Source: Linanthus parryae (taxonomy: Eukaryota; Streptophyta; Magnoliopsida; Ericales; Polemoniaceae). From it: a stretch of 64,000 nucleotides of DNA. This document shows positions 53,084 through 63,412 of the stretch, in pieces. The translations under genes and the position numbers were made by a program. Location: positions 21,103,718 to 21,167,717 of the forward strand of contig JALGPY010000004.1 in assembly GCA_023055425.1 (NCBI GenBank). The letters run 5' to 3'. Numbering within the stretch: position 1 is the first letter of the stretch; each line of letters starts with the position of its first letter. The notes beneath the pieces were generated by a model, which was not told the DNA's origin, searched no databases, and saw only the letters and a list, made by a program, of their open reading frames with translations.

Positions 53084-54420
53084 TTCAAAGCTAAATGAGC
53101 TTGAGAAGAATGTCTGAAAGATTTAAGATGGCTGGAGGTTCTATGAAATGTTCTGGAAAGAAGAGAAAGAATGTAGAAGGAGAGGTTCAAACCCTCAGTG
53201 GTGAATCTAGCTCCAGGTTCCAAGTGGAGAAAGGGCTCGTTCTCCTCCAAAGAAGAAGACCAAGAAGGATCAGACTTCAACTTCTAGCAAGAAGAAGAAG
53301 ACAGATACATATTCTCTTGAGAGACAGCCACAGGAACATATTGCTATCCCTAAGAAGGTGAAGAAGAAGAAGCCTACAAAATATGAAAAAGGAAAAGGGA
53401 AGAATACAGATGAATAACCAGAGAAGGACACTGACAAGGAGCTACAGATCTATTCTGAGAAGAACACATCTCCTCTGCAAGAGGAATGTTGTTAGATAGT
53501 TTTGCTTCATGAACTATAGCCTACTGCTTCATGATTAGTGTTAACATGTTGAATAGCATGAATCTTGTGTGCATTAAAAGGTTGAAGCAAAGTGCTCTTT
53601 GGAAAATTCTAAATTCTCCATAAGTTTCTTACGCTAGGCTCACTAGGTTCTTTTATCTGAACAAGAACGAAATCAAGTCTTTAAACATGGAAGTTTCCTC
53701 TAAAGTGGCTGGTGTAGAAATGGATTTAGATCATTCTGAGATTGCTAATATTTTAGGCTGTCCCAAGAGGTATAACACAAACAACTAACCCAATAAGAGT
53801 GAGGCCTTGAAGTTTGCTAGAGAAGAGTTTATTTTACCCAATGTTGCTACCTCCTCGAGAAGTTAGCACACTATGTGCTAACTGTTGAAGCTAAAATCAT
53901 ACTTACCATCTTGATGAGGTGTGTAGCGCTTAAGGATAAGTAAAAAAGAGCTGTTTACTGAGAGGGTTCTATACTTGATGTACTTGATTATGCATGGGAG
54001 TGAGATTGATCTACCTACTATTGTGATGGAACACATGCTTTATTCCCTGACTAAGGAAAGAAAGCATCATTTGCCTTATACCAGCATGTTATCACTTTTC
54101 TTCCAACACCTTGAAATTCTAAATGACACAAAAAATACTATTACCACTAGTTTTGGTATGCTTGATGAGAAAGCCTTTCAAAGGATTGGAATCATGAAAA
54201 GCAGTGAGGGAGCTTGGAATTTATACTCTGACTTGTCTGCAGAAGAGCTGCAATCCAAGAAGTTTCCAAAACCCAAAGCCTTAGACTCTCCTTCAAACCT
54301 ACCCTCCAGCCTCAAGACCTTTTCATGGTGCTTCAGAGGCTTGATATGCTAGAGAACGATATGGATGAATTGAAAGAAAATCATCATAAGTTTGGAACTC
54401 CAGTCTCAAGACCTCTTCTT
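53084..54420 (+). pseudogene. S2 envelope-like ORF
   Basis: Begins inside a basic N-terminal region (53,095-53,420; KKKTKKDQTS-type Lys-rich strings and GKGKNTDE). The domain follows: LTRFFYLNKNEIKSLNMEVS, KVAGVEMDLDHSEIANILGC (53,640-53,765), then a broken stretch with LAHYVLTVEAKIIL-like codons, and from 53,975 GSEIDLPTIVMEHMLYSLTK, HHLPYTSMLSLFFQHLEILN and MLDEKAFQRIGIMKSSEGAW. It matches the S1 ORF block by block, so the two support each other as a real, once selected gene. Function unknown. Confidence 0.6.
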
Positions 54421-54545
54421 TCTTCTTTTAAAGGCCTTGAATCTCTCTTAAAAGTCTTGAAATTCTCTATCTTTCAAAATAGTTTTTATCTTAATCTTTC
54501 AAAAACTTTGATCCAACATTTTATCATTCTTTTTTGATGAAATTC

Positions 54546-54560
54546 AAAAAGGGGTAGAAA
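54546..54560 (+). other. Polypurine tract of S2
   Basis: AAAAAGGGGTAGAAA following TTTTTTGATGAAATTC. Confidence 0.55.
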
Positions 54561-54567
54561 TTTTAGG

Positions 54568-55894
54568 TGTTTTATTTTGTTACTTTTTGCTGGATTAGAG
54601 ATCTGGTTTAGATCAGTAGGATGTTTTTGTTGCTTAAACTGCTTAATAAGTTGGATCATTGGTTAATTTTTGCTTTTGTTTATTTTAAGAGAATACTTTG
54701 ACTATTCTGCTATGCCCTAATCTTAATCTCTGCAGAGAACCAGTTCTTAACAGAATAGTGGTTTTGTCTTTCATCAAGGGTAGATTGTATGTTCAGCATG
54801 TTTCAATGGTTTGGAAAGGATTGAAACTATACTGCAGTATATGGCATGAATTTCGGGGGAGCTTTTCCTTCAAATATGATTCCTAATATCTTATATTTTG
54901 GTATGACTTATTTTATGATGAAAGATAAACCTATATGTTACTTAAAACTATTGCTAATCACCCTGTTTGACATAATTTTTGTAGGATTAATTACCTCCCT
55001 ATTTTGTAGGAACTATTTCCTAATCTGTGTGTTTAGATTTGTCGACTGGATTAATTGCTTGTGCAGTCTTTCATGGAATTTCTTAACGCTCTCAGATAAA
55101 AGATCAAGTCGGTTTCTTTGAAGATACTAACCAACTAGCGAGTCAAGATAGGTTGCTTGATTTTAGGAAAATTTGTTTGAAGAAGATCCTACAAATCTGA
55201 ATTTCAAACAAGCAGCATAAGACCAGAACAAAAGAGAGAAATCGTACAGAACATTTACATAGACACTGAAACACTCTCAAGGAGTGACAAGCAACACAGA
55301 AGGAGATTCAGTTCACTCAATCCGCTAATCAGAAGATCACCACATAATCAACTGCGTCAATAGTTCTCAGTGTTCTTCTTTCTGTACTTAACTTGTATAT
55401 CATGTTGAATCAGTTAGGTAGAATATGTACTAGATAGGTTAGTAGTAACCACAAGCTGTAACAGAGTAAGTGAAATCTATGTGCCTGAGATCTAGGGCTT
55501 AGCTTTTGATTAATAAGAATTGATTTGAAAATCATGTAGGAATGAAATCCCTGAGGGAGAGACGTAGGTCCGAGTGGTCATAAATATATATATCTTGTGT
55601 CTCTTGGCTTCTGCATTTCAGTTTTTACACTAGCTCATTTACTGCACAAAAAAGGTTTTTTGTTTGAGGACTTGAAACCCATTTCAAGGCCATAAAAACT
55701 ATCAGGAAACTTTTCTACTCTATTTTTTAATTCCAAGGACTTGAAACATATTTTGAGGCCTTGAAATACTTTCTGCTTTCTACATATTTATTTGAAACCA
55801 CTCTTTTGGAAAAAGTTGCCATACTCTATTCAACCCCCCCCCCCCTCTTCTAGAGTTTTTAAACCTGTATTTTTACTTACATTACTCTCATTCA
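54568..55894 (+). repeat. SIRE LTR (3' LTR of S2)
   Basis: Aligns with 47,267-48,497 over most of its length (GCAGTATATGGCATGAATTT; TAGAGACGTAGGTCCGAGT-like words; poly-C near the end at 55,837-55,849). It is about 1.1 kb shorter than the shared LTR. The 5' border is approximate. The sequence just after the end, GGTTCGGAACCACAAGTTG, resembles a decayed PBS and leader. Confidence 0.6.
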
Positions 55895-55924
55895 GGTTCG
55901 GAACCACAAGTTGTATAGGTTTAA

Positions 55925-56290
55925 GGAAGTTACTTAGGCTTGAGATCTAGGGCTAGGTCTTTGATTAATAGAAGGTGTTTAAATCCTTGAGGGATAGTAC
56001 CCCCCAAGCGAAGAGTAGGCCCATTGGTGGCTGAACTTCGTAAAAAATCACTGAGTTAATTGCTGCATTTCATTCCCTGGACCTCCAAAGCTTTGGAGGA
56101 GTTCTTACTTCAAAGCTTTGAAGCTTCTGAAATATTCAAGCATTCTCAAACTACTTCAGTTTTGTTGAAAGCTTTGAAAATCAATCAATCCTCTTTGTAA
56201 AGTTTTTGAAATCCCATTGTTAACAAAATATTGCATACTCTATTCAATACCCCCTCCCCTTCAATAGTATCTTGATCCCGAATTTTACCT
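55925..56290 (+). repeat. Third SIRE-type LTR end
   Basis: Repeats the LTR sequence order again: GGCTTGAGATCTAGGGCTAG, CCTTGAGGGATAGTA, a C-rich tract and AATACCCCCTCCCC, ending ACCTGCATTACACAGTTTCA. It is more diverged and contains two perfect palindromes (56,082-56,099 and 56,108-56,123). Only the last third of an LTR is present. Confidence 0.55.
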
Positions 56291-56319
56291 GCATTACACA
56301 GTTTCACCTTCAAGCATTC

Positions 56320-56578
56320 CAAAGTTCATTTCCTCTTTTCAATGCCCGACTCTCAGCTCACGGTTTCTTAAAAGCGCAACAAGAAACTTACCGGAAGATC
56401 AAATGTGACAAAAATAGCTTGAAATTATACAAGAAACGCCAGGATTGCAAAATTATTCCTCAAAACTCAACTTTCACAATTTCTTCATGTTCATAGTGCA
56501 TATCTCATATAATTCACCCAGAATTCTTGCAAAACGATTGTAAATGTGTATGAATTATAACTCTAATACAGAGTTATC
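56320..56578. repeat. Dispersed repeat, copy 2 (partner at 8,890-9,135)
   Basis: Contains CGACTCTCAGCTCACGG, TGACAAAAATAGCTTG, ATACAAGAAACGCC and TTCTTCATGTTCATAGTGCA in the same order as the other copy. It ends near CAGAGTTATC where an Angela-like LTR begins. Confidence 0.65.
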
Positions 56579-56861
56579 ACTATGAAACATGATAAGAGGT
56601 GTGGGTGATGTGGATAGGATTTTTCCCTCCTACATAGCGGGAGTAAATATCCACATCCTCTCGACTATTGATTTAATATATAAGTGTGAAACTCCATGTC
56701 TTGTGTCTAATCAGGATAGATGAGACAAAGGGATTAAACAACACGGTAACATTGGTCATAGAGGTTAGTTCGGTCAATGACACTCCCATTACTTGGGTAG
56801 CATTGATGTATTGCTAGATGCCTCGCAGTGTTTGTAATTATATGACGACCAATGTAATTAG
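56579..56861 (+). repeat. LTR of element C, left piece, truncated
   Basis: Angela-like words on the plus strand (TCCCTCCTACATAGCGGGAG; GACAAAGGGATTAAACAAC; a TTGCTAGATGCCTCGCAGTG-like block). The first part of the LTR is missing on the left. The solo LTR splits it at 56,862. It continues at 58,296. Confidence 0.6.
56857..56861. repeat. Target-site duplication ATTAG, left copy
   Basis: Matches ATTAG at 58,291-58,295, directly outside the TG...CA ends of the solo LTR. Confidence 0.88.
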
Positions 56862-58290
56862 TGTTGGAATTGTTCCCTAGAGGCAAAAAATTTATCGTGA
56901 CAATTATATGGACTTACTATTCATTATATTATCGAGATGGAGATATGTTAACATGAATGAAGTCCTTAGAATATAATTGTTATATTCTTAAATATCCCTA
57001 GTCGAGTACTGCAGTTGATAGGACGACTGTATTTCATCGAGAATAGCATGTGGGTAGATTTATATGGAGATATCAAATCTAACACATGGGTATGCATTAG
57101 GGGTAATGGCATACTGGATTGACCCACCACGAGAAAGCGACATACAAGTTATATAAAGTCACAAGCACTTCTCATAGTGAAATTGGTATTGTGGTCCTTA
57201 GACTTAAAGTCACTAGATATTATAGTTGTGGAGTATTGTGTTTTGGTATCGTCAAACACGACGCCGTGACTGGGTAGTTATAAAGGCGTTAATCAGACAA
57301 AATAGGAAGAAATCTTAGAGATGGTAGAGATGTATAGAGGATTTTCCCTCCCACATAACGGGAGCAAATATATGCGGTCATTGGAGGAGTAGTGCTTATA
57401 GAATGTCAAGCCTGACTCAGATAAATTAATATGGGATATTGATGTTATGTACATAGATAAGACTATTCCCAGGATCGAGAAACTATGGATTGGATATAGG
57501 AGTGTGACTTATATGTCTCATGTCCAATTCGGATATAGTGACGAAGGGATAATACAGAACGGTAACATTGGTCACATGGTTTGTCATATTACTGACTATT
57601 TCTATTAGTTTGGTGGCATTAATGTGTTGCTAGACACCGCTCGATGATAGTAATTGTTACTAATAACTAAGTAGAAACCTATGGGGTCACACTCCCTATG
57701 CATTAATCCGGACTTGGGAATTTATTAATATGATTAATTAAATGGAAGGATCAATACACAACCACAAGCAAACTTAGTAGAACTAATTTTCAAGGTGGAC
57801 TAATCCGTGCATCGACATGATTAGTATTTGGGCAATTATGGAGTTAATAAGGAGTTATTAACTATATAAGGGAAATCCTAGCTTATTTTTCTCATAAGTG
57901 TCATAATCCTTATCAAACAAGAGAGAGATAACAACGCAAGGATACGGCCAAGACAAGGAGGCTGAACACCACCCCCCCCCCACTGACCCTCCCTCTTGCC
58001 ATTGGCCTTGTGAGGCGCAGCCTTGGGTGTCCCGTTAGCGTGATCTTATTCTTCCTACTTCTTCCCTAGCTTGCACAAAGGCATGAGAAGGATCCGGAGG
58101 AATCCTAGGAGTGGACTTCCATAGAGACGTGGACACTATTTCACGTGAAGTAATCAAGGGAGACAAACAAGGTACGCGATGCTTTTATCCCTTATAATTG
58201 TTATGATGTCTAGTCTTGTGATCCTTGGAGGGTCTTGAATGGAATTAGATTATTGTTATTCCGCTGCGTAATTTGTTTCAAAACCCTACA
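56862..58290 (+). repeat. Solo Angela-like LTR
   Basis: 1,429 bp from TGTTGGAATTGTTCCCTAGA to CAAAACCCTACA, plus orientation, flanked by ATTAG on both sides and with no PBS or internal sequence attached. This is the signature of an intact element removed by recombination between its two LTRs. A TATA-like CTATATAAGGG is at about 57,863-57,873. Confidence 0.9.
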
Positions 58291-58295
58291 ATTAG
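58291..58295. repeat. Target-site duplication ATTAG, right copy
   Basis: Second copy flanking the solo LTR. Confidence 0.88.
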
Positions 58296-58913
58296 GAACC
58301 TATAGGGTCACACACAAGAATAGATCAATCTGGAATTAGTTGCTACTTATTTGGACTAAATAGAAATAATGAATATTTGACTAAAGTGGAAACTATACTC
58401 ATTAGAGGACTAAAGAGCAATTATGGACAAGAATGCAAACTAATCCAAATTGTTGGACTAAAGGGCAAAATGAATTTCTTTAGCCATAAATAGGATTTTT
58501 AGGCTATGAAAATTCGGTCTAGATTCATTCTACACCTTCACTTAATAGAGAGATGGAGAGAAAATAATAAAGGAGACAAAATCTCTCTAGGGTTTGGCGA
58601 AGAAGAGGTAGCTGCCTCTTCCTCTTCACCTCACGGATTGTTGTGCACCTAGCCTCTGTGCGCGTCCAGATTCATTCTTTTTGTATGACAAGATCCTCCT
58701 ATTGCTAGCACCATTGGTGAAGAAGACCATCTCTGATTTATTCATGTGGATATTGTTGAGCATAGTTTCTTCAATCTATGTTTGTGATCGTCACCTGTCG
58801 ATTCGACTGAGGTAAACCTCTAATCATCAGATTATGCTCATTCACAAATCCTTGGTGGGTTTGGCACATTAAATTTTGTATTTCCGCTGCATTTGATTGC
58901 CCAAAACCTAACA
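58296..58913 (+). repeat. LTR of element C, right piece
   Basis: Starts GAACCTATAGGGTCACACAC, a word common to the family (CCTATGGGGTCACAC in P), and ends CCCAAAACCTAACA. The downstream half differs from the other copies, so element C belongs to another subfamily. Confidence 0.65.
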
Positions 58914-60287
58914 GTTGTATCCTTACTGTTTTACTCATTTACGCGTAAATTGTAAGAAATATTGAATCGTATACGATATGATGAAATTAAGATTTTTATG
59001 TCATAAAAATTGCATATGATACAATTATGGTGTACAGTGATTGATAAGGTTTGGGCAAAGAAGAAAAGGAGAAAATTTGATTTTCCCCTATAGGGGTTCG
59101 GCCACCACGGGGATGAAAAGGAAAAATTATATTATCTACCCCCCGCCCTCGTTCCCCCCCCCTTGGTGTGCCGCCCCCTTTCAATGACCCGGTAGTCACG
59201 GTTGGTAATTATGAATTACCCAATTAATTAAACAACGCGCGACTAAAACTACATTTTATTCGTCTTATTTTTTTTAATCGTATGGTGCGTGGATGTGGCC
59301 TAGATATATCTTTGGTTTGTTGTGGTTTGGTTTTTATAATTTTCGATATAATCAAAATACAGCAAGCATGTCATGCCTTCCTATTTACTCGAATTTTTTT
59401 TCTCTTCTCATCTAAATCCCCTCGTTTGTGAGGTTTCTAAATAGTAATTTTAGCTAGATAGTAGAGAGTTTAGATAGATAGCTTGGAGGCAATCAATTCC
59501 ATGGAAGCAACAAAATGTGGAGCGCACATGCATAGAGGATGGACTAGAAGATGGAAACACTTTGAGAAGAGCTTGACATTCTTATAGATATTCTCATTGG
59601 CTTGGGAATATCTAAATTTTAAGTGGCCACATCCTTGTCACGTTTATTTTGTTCATGTCTTTTTTATATATAAATCTATGTGATTCATGGCTGTATGTTA
59701 AACAAGATGATAACAAAAGGATGTATCTTTCAATTGGAATTTGCCAATCCGTTTGGGTAGATCAGTGGATGAGATCAACTTAAAAGTAGCAAATCCCTCA
59801 AACTTCAAATACTAAGTTATTGCCTTCTTTTGCTTGGCATTCGTCACGACCTAATAAGGTGTAGGCTTGCCTAAGCAAGGTGCCTTTATTAATCATGTTA
59901 AAGTGTGATGGCATAAGCTAGTAATATGCAATTGCCAAGTGAAAGGTTTAACTTAACTAGGCTACTTCTATGGGATTGAAAGCTTACACGAAATTTAATT
60001 GGGTACTAATCTATATGATAGATTATTAGTAAGTAGTTATTCACCCAATTGTTCCAAGAGTTACATTGGATGTAATTGGAAATTGTTTCCTACCTAAATA
60101 ACTGGATTTTGGTGAAGTATGGATCTTGGCCTACTAGAGAGATACATGTTATTTCTCTGCTTCAATGGTGAGGGTCATTAATTTGATAAAAATAGTACGA
60201 GCTATATTTGATAAAAATAGCCATAATTGAATATAGTGCAATATCGGGATACACACACTTGCGTATTTCTTTCTTTGTTAGATTTCA
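58914..60287 (+). other. PBS and leader region of element C
   Basis: After the LTR end, GTTGTATCCTTACTG stands where the PBS should be, so the PBS is heavily mutated. The leader then shows the family's order: AGGGGTTCGGCCACCACGGG (GC-rich block, reduced), GCGTGGATGTGGCC, TGGGTAGATCAGTGGATGAG, TCCAAGAGTTACATTGGATG and GGATCTTGGCCTACTAGAG. No gene is seen. Confidence 0.6.
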
Positions 60288-60327
60288 ATGGCATCAAACT
60301 CACAAAACTCAACATTATCAAGGCGAT
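60288..60327 (+). pseudogene. Element C gag start, interrupted
   Basis: ATGGCATCAAACTCACAAAA opens a frame MASNSQNSTLSRR, clearly equivalent to MANNSSSSQHSLRS of element M. After 13 codons it runs into the LTR of element D. The rest of C would lie beyond D, outside the window. Confidence 0.7.
60323..60327. repeat. Presumed target-site duplication GCGAT of element D
   Basis: Five bases before the LTR of D. The partner should follow the 3' LTR of D beyond 64,000. Confidence 0.5.
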
Positions 60328-61733
60328 TGTTGTAATAGATGCCCTAGAGGCAATCTTTTTGGTATGAATAATGTTTTTGGCTAGAAACATTCATTGTATT
60401 ATTTATGGGGATATTTAATATAATGAATTCCTTTGATTGAAAATATTTCGTTTATCTTACATATCTCTAGTCAATAATATTGATTAACAGAACGACCAAC
60501 TATAGACTAGTATGGGGTTTGATTGATAAGATATCACGATCCAACACATGGGTATTCATTAGGAGTAATAGCATGTTGGATTGACCCATAACGAGAAGGC
60601 TACATACGGGTTATGTAAAGTCAAAAGTGCTTCTCGTAGTGAAAACGGTATTTTCTTTCTTAGACATTAAATCACAAGATCCTCTAGTTGTGGAATGTTA
60701 TGTGTTTGACATCGTCAAACGTTACACCGTAACTGGATAGTAATAAAGGCGTTAGTCGGATACAATAAAGAAACAAGCTTAGAGATGGTAGTGACGTAGA
60801 TAGAATCTGTCCCTCCCACATAACGGGAGAAAATATCCACGGCCACTCGAGGGATGGTGCTTCGAGAATGTTTGGCAAGACTCAGATACATCAATATAGG
60901 ATTATCTTCATGGATAAGACTATTCCCAGGATCAAGAAACTATGGCTTGGATATACGAGTGTGACTTGTATGTCTTGTGTCCAATTCGAATATAGAGACA
61001 AAGGGATGAGACAATACTTGCACAAGGTATGTCGGAGGACTATTTCGATTAGTTGGGTAGTATGGATGTCTTGCTAGTGGTCGCTCCATGCTTGTAATTG
61101 TTACTACAAACTAAGTAGAAACCTATGGGGTCACACTCCCTATGGATTAGACCGGACTAGGGAAATATTTAATATGATTAGTTAATTAGAAGGATCAATA
61201 CGCAACTACTTGCAAACATAGTACGACTAATTTGCAAGTTGGACTAATCCGTGTATAGACAGTATTAGGGGATTTTATGCAGTCAACAAAGAGTTGTTGG
61301 ACTATATAAAGGACACTCCTAGATTCCTTACCAAAAATAATGCTCATAACATATTGAGTGGGAGAAAAAGCAAGGATAGGGAGAATCCCAAAGAGGGCTG
61401 AACCCCCCTTGGGACCGCCCCTACCCGTCGGCCACAAGAGGTGCCGCCTACCTCTTTGCTCCGTTTTGCATGATCATGATCTGCTTCTTCTTCTTCTTCC
61501 TACAATCATAGCTAGCACAAGGTGTTGGAAGATCCGGATCCTAACCTAGGAGTAGACTAGCCATAGTGACGTGAATACCTATTCACGTGTGAAGTCATCA
61601 AAGGAAATCCAAAAGGTATTTTGGTACTAATCCCTTACTATCGTTATGTATTCTAGACTTGTGATCCTTGGAGGGTCTTTAACGGATTAAATATTTTTTA
61701 TTCCGCTGCGCATCCAGTTATCAAAACCCTACA
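60328..61733 (+). repeat. 5' LTR of element D
   Basis: 1,406 bp from TGTTGTAATAGATGCCCTAG to TTATCAAAACCCTACA, followed by the PBS. It shares all major LTR blocks with P and M, with many substitutions. Confidence 0.9.
61303..61310 (+). promoter_or_regulatory. TATA box of element D
   Basis: TATATAAA within GGACTATATAAAGGACAC, the conserved core promoter place of the family. Confidence 0.65.
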
Positions 61734-61734
61734 G

Positions 61735-61749
61735 TGGTATCATAAGCAC
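61735..61749 (+). other. Primer-binding site of element D, mutated
   Basis: TGGTATCATAAGCAC, where P has TGGTATCAGAGCCAC. Three or four changes from the tRNA-complementary form. Confidence 0.8.
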
Positions 61750-63412
61750 ATGTCGTAGAAAATAAATTAGTTTATGTTTTACGATTTATGTTGTTTTACA
61801 CTTTAATTTTTTATTTATCGCGTAAAATGGAAAAATCAAGCATATTAATGCAGTTTGTCAATAATTCAATCAAATAAGATCTACTATTACAAGGGATGTA
61901 AGGATTAGTGAATTAGAATCACATAGGATGCGAATTTTTGGATCTTGATGGCTATGGTTTAAGCACATTCTTGGAAAATGGGTTTTTTTTTAAACATGGA
62001 AACAACTAATCTTGGGCAACAAGGCAAGGATTTTTTATGGAAACAACTCCGTGGAGAGGTCTGGGCCCCCAAGGGACCACACCTCTTGCCTTGTCGCCCA
62101 AGTGAGGCACGGCCAAGGGCTTGGGCCGGCCCTAGCGCACGGCTTGGCCGCGCATGGGCTAGGCCGACCGGCCCAAGGTCGTGCCTTGGTCCTTTAGGGT
62201 TTTTTCCAAAGACATGGAGAACCCTATTAGACTGTCTTGACCCTACCATATCCAAAAATAATTAAAAATGGACCAAGCGCGTTCAAATTGGATTTTAACT
62301 GTTTATGCTCTTATTGCATGGTGATTGGATATAGCCTTAGGTCGTGGTTTGTTTTGGATGTTTATTTTGTGGTTTGTTTTAGGTCCTGCGAAGTGATCAA
62401 CTTAATTTTATAATTAATTAAGCTTTACGGTATGCGAACCGGTCTTTTTTTCAACTTGTGACATCTTTTTATGTAGCCTAGATGCTAGCTAGAATTAGAT
62501 AAAATAGATAATAGTCAAGACATGGAGAGAAATAAGCCTAAAGAAGGAGCATGGAGAAACCAAAAGATGGCGACAATACGCAAGAGCTATGGAACATGGA
62601 CCAAAAGATGGAGGTACATGGAGATGAGCTTGCTGTTTTAGGATTCAAAGATATTATCATTGGCTTGAGAATATCTTAGATTAGAGGCCATATCCATATC
62701 ACGTTAATTTTTTTTTTGTGATTGTTTATTTTTTATTGTCTCATTATTTGTTGTTGGTGTATGAATGATGCATGCAAAATTGATAATAAGATAATTAAAA
62801 ACCTGGATCTTTTATTTGTGAGTTGGCCCAACTCAAAATAAGTAGATCAATTGATATGGATCAACAAAACAATTTAAAATTAAAAAAAGGAAAATCCTTG
62901 ACTTTAAATATTGTGTTCTGCCTTCTTGTTACTTAAGCACTCTTCATGATCATGATTATCAAGGTCCTGCGTGCCAAATCAGGGTGACTTGATTTGTCAT
63001 GATTGTGTTGCGATGGCACAAACAAGTAATGTGAAACTGTTTAAGTAAGAGGTTGGACGCAACTGGATGATTTTAGTAAGATTAAAAGCCTAGAGGCAAC
63101 TAATTAAGATTATCCATGGGATGGATAAATAAGGAGTTATTTGCCCAATTGAACCAAGAGTTGCATAAGGATGCAATTGGAATTGTTCCTACCTAAATAA
63201 CTAATTTTGGGTGATTGCCAAGCAAGCTCAAAAGAAGTGAAATGGATCTTGGCACCCACAATAAATATAATGATATTTTCCGCATTAGTATTTGAGCGTT
63301 ATTAATCCGAGAAAAATATTGGGAGCAATGTTTAATAATTTAGCCATTATTAAATATAGTCAATTATTCATAAAAAATACCAAAACTTGTATATTTCATT
63401 GTGTAGAATTCC
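61750..63412 (+). other. Leader of element D
   Basis: 1.66 kb collinear with the leaders of P and M: the GC-rich block (61,978-62,265), the GGACCAAGCGCGTTCAAATT stretch, a CCTGCGAAGTGATCAA word, TGATGCATGCAAAATTGATA, TCCTGCGTGCCAAATCAG and TGGATAAATAAGGAGTTATT. No gene is expected. Confidence 0.7.
61978..62265. other. GC-rich leader block of element D
   Basis: GC-rich island matching 29,075-29,380 and 32,357-32,668. It is open on the sense strand for 95 codons, with VWAPKGPHLLPCRPSEARPR, and open on the antisense strand too. Confidence 0.4.

Larger units (their letters stand above)
48498..55894 (+). mobile_element. SIRE/Maximus-like copia element S2
   Basis: Plus-strand element: shared 5' LTR, PBS at 48,500, gag (48,535-50,115), protease, integrase, RT, truncated RNase H, envelope-like ORF and a 3' LTR (about 54,568-55,894). 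It is more complete than S1 at the 5' end, but a deletion joins mid-RNase H directly to the envelope-like region. All domains carry stops. Order and motifs support the SIRE lineage. Confidence 0.78.
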
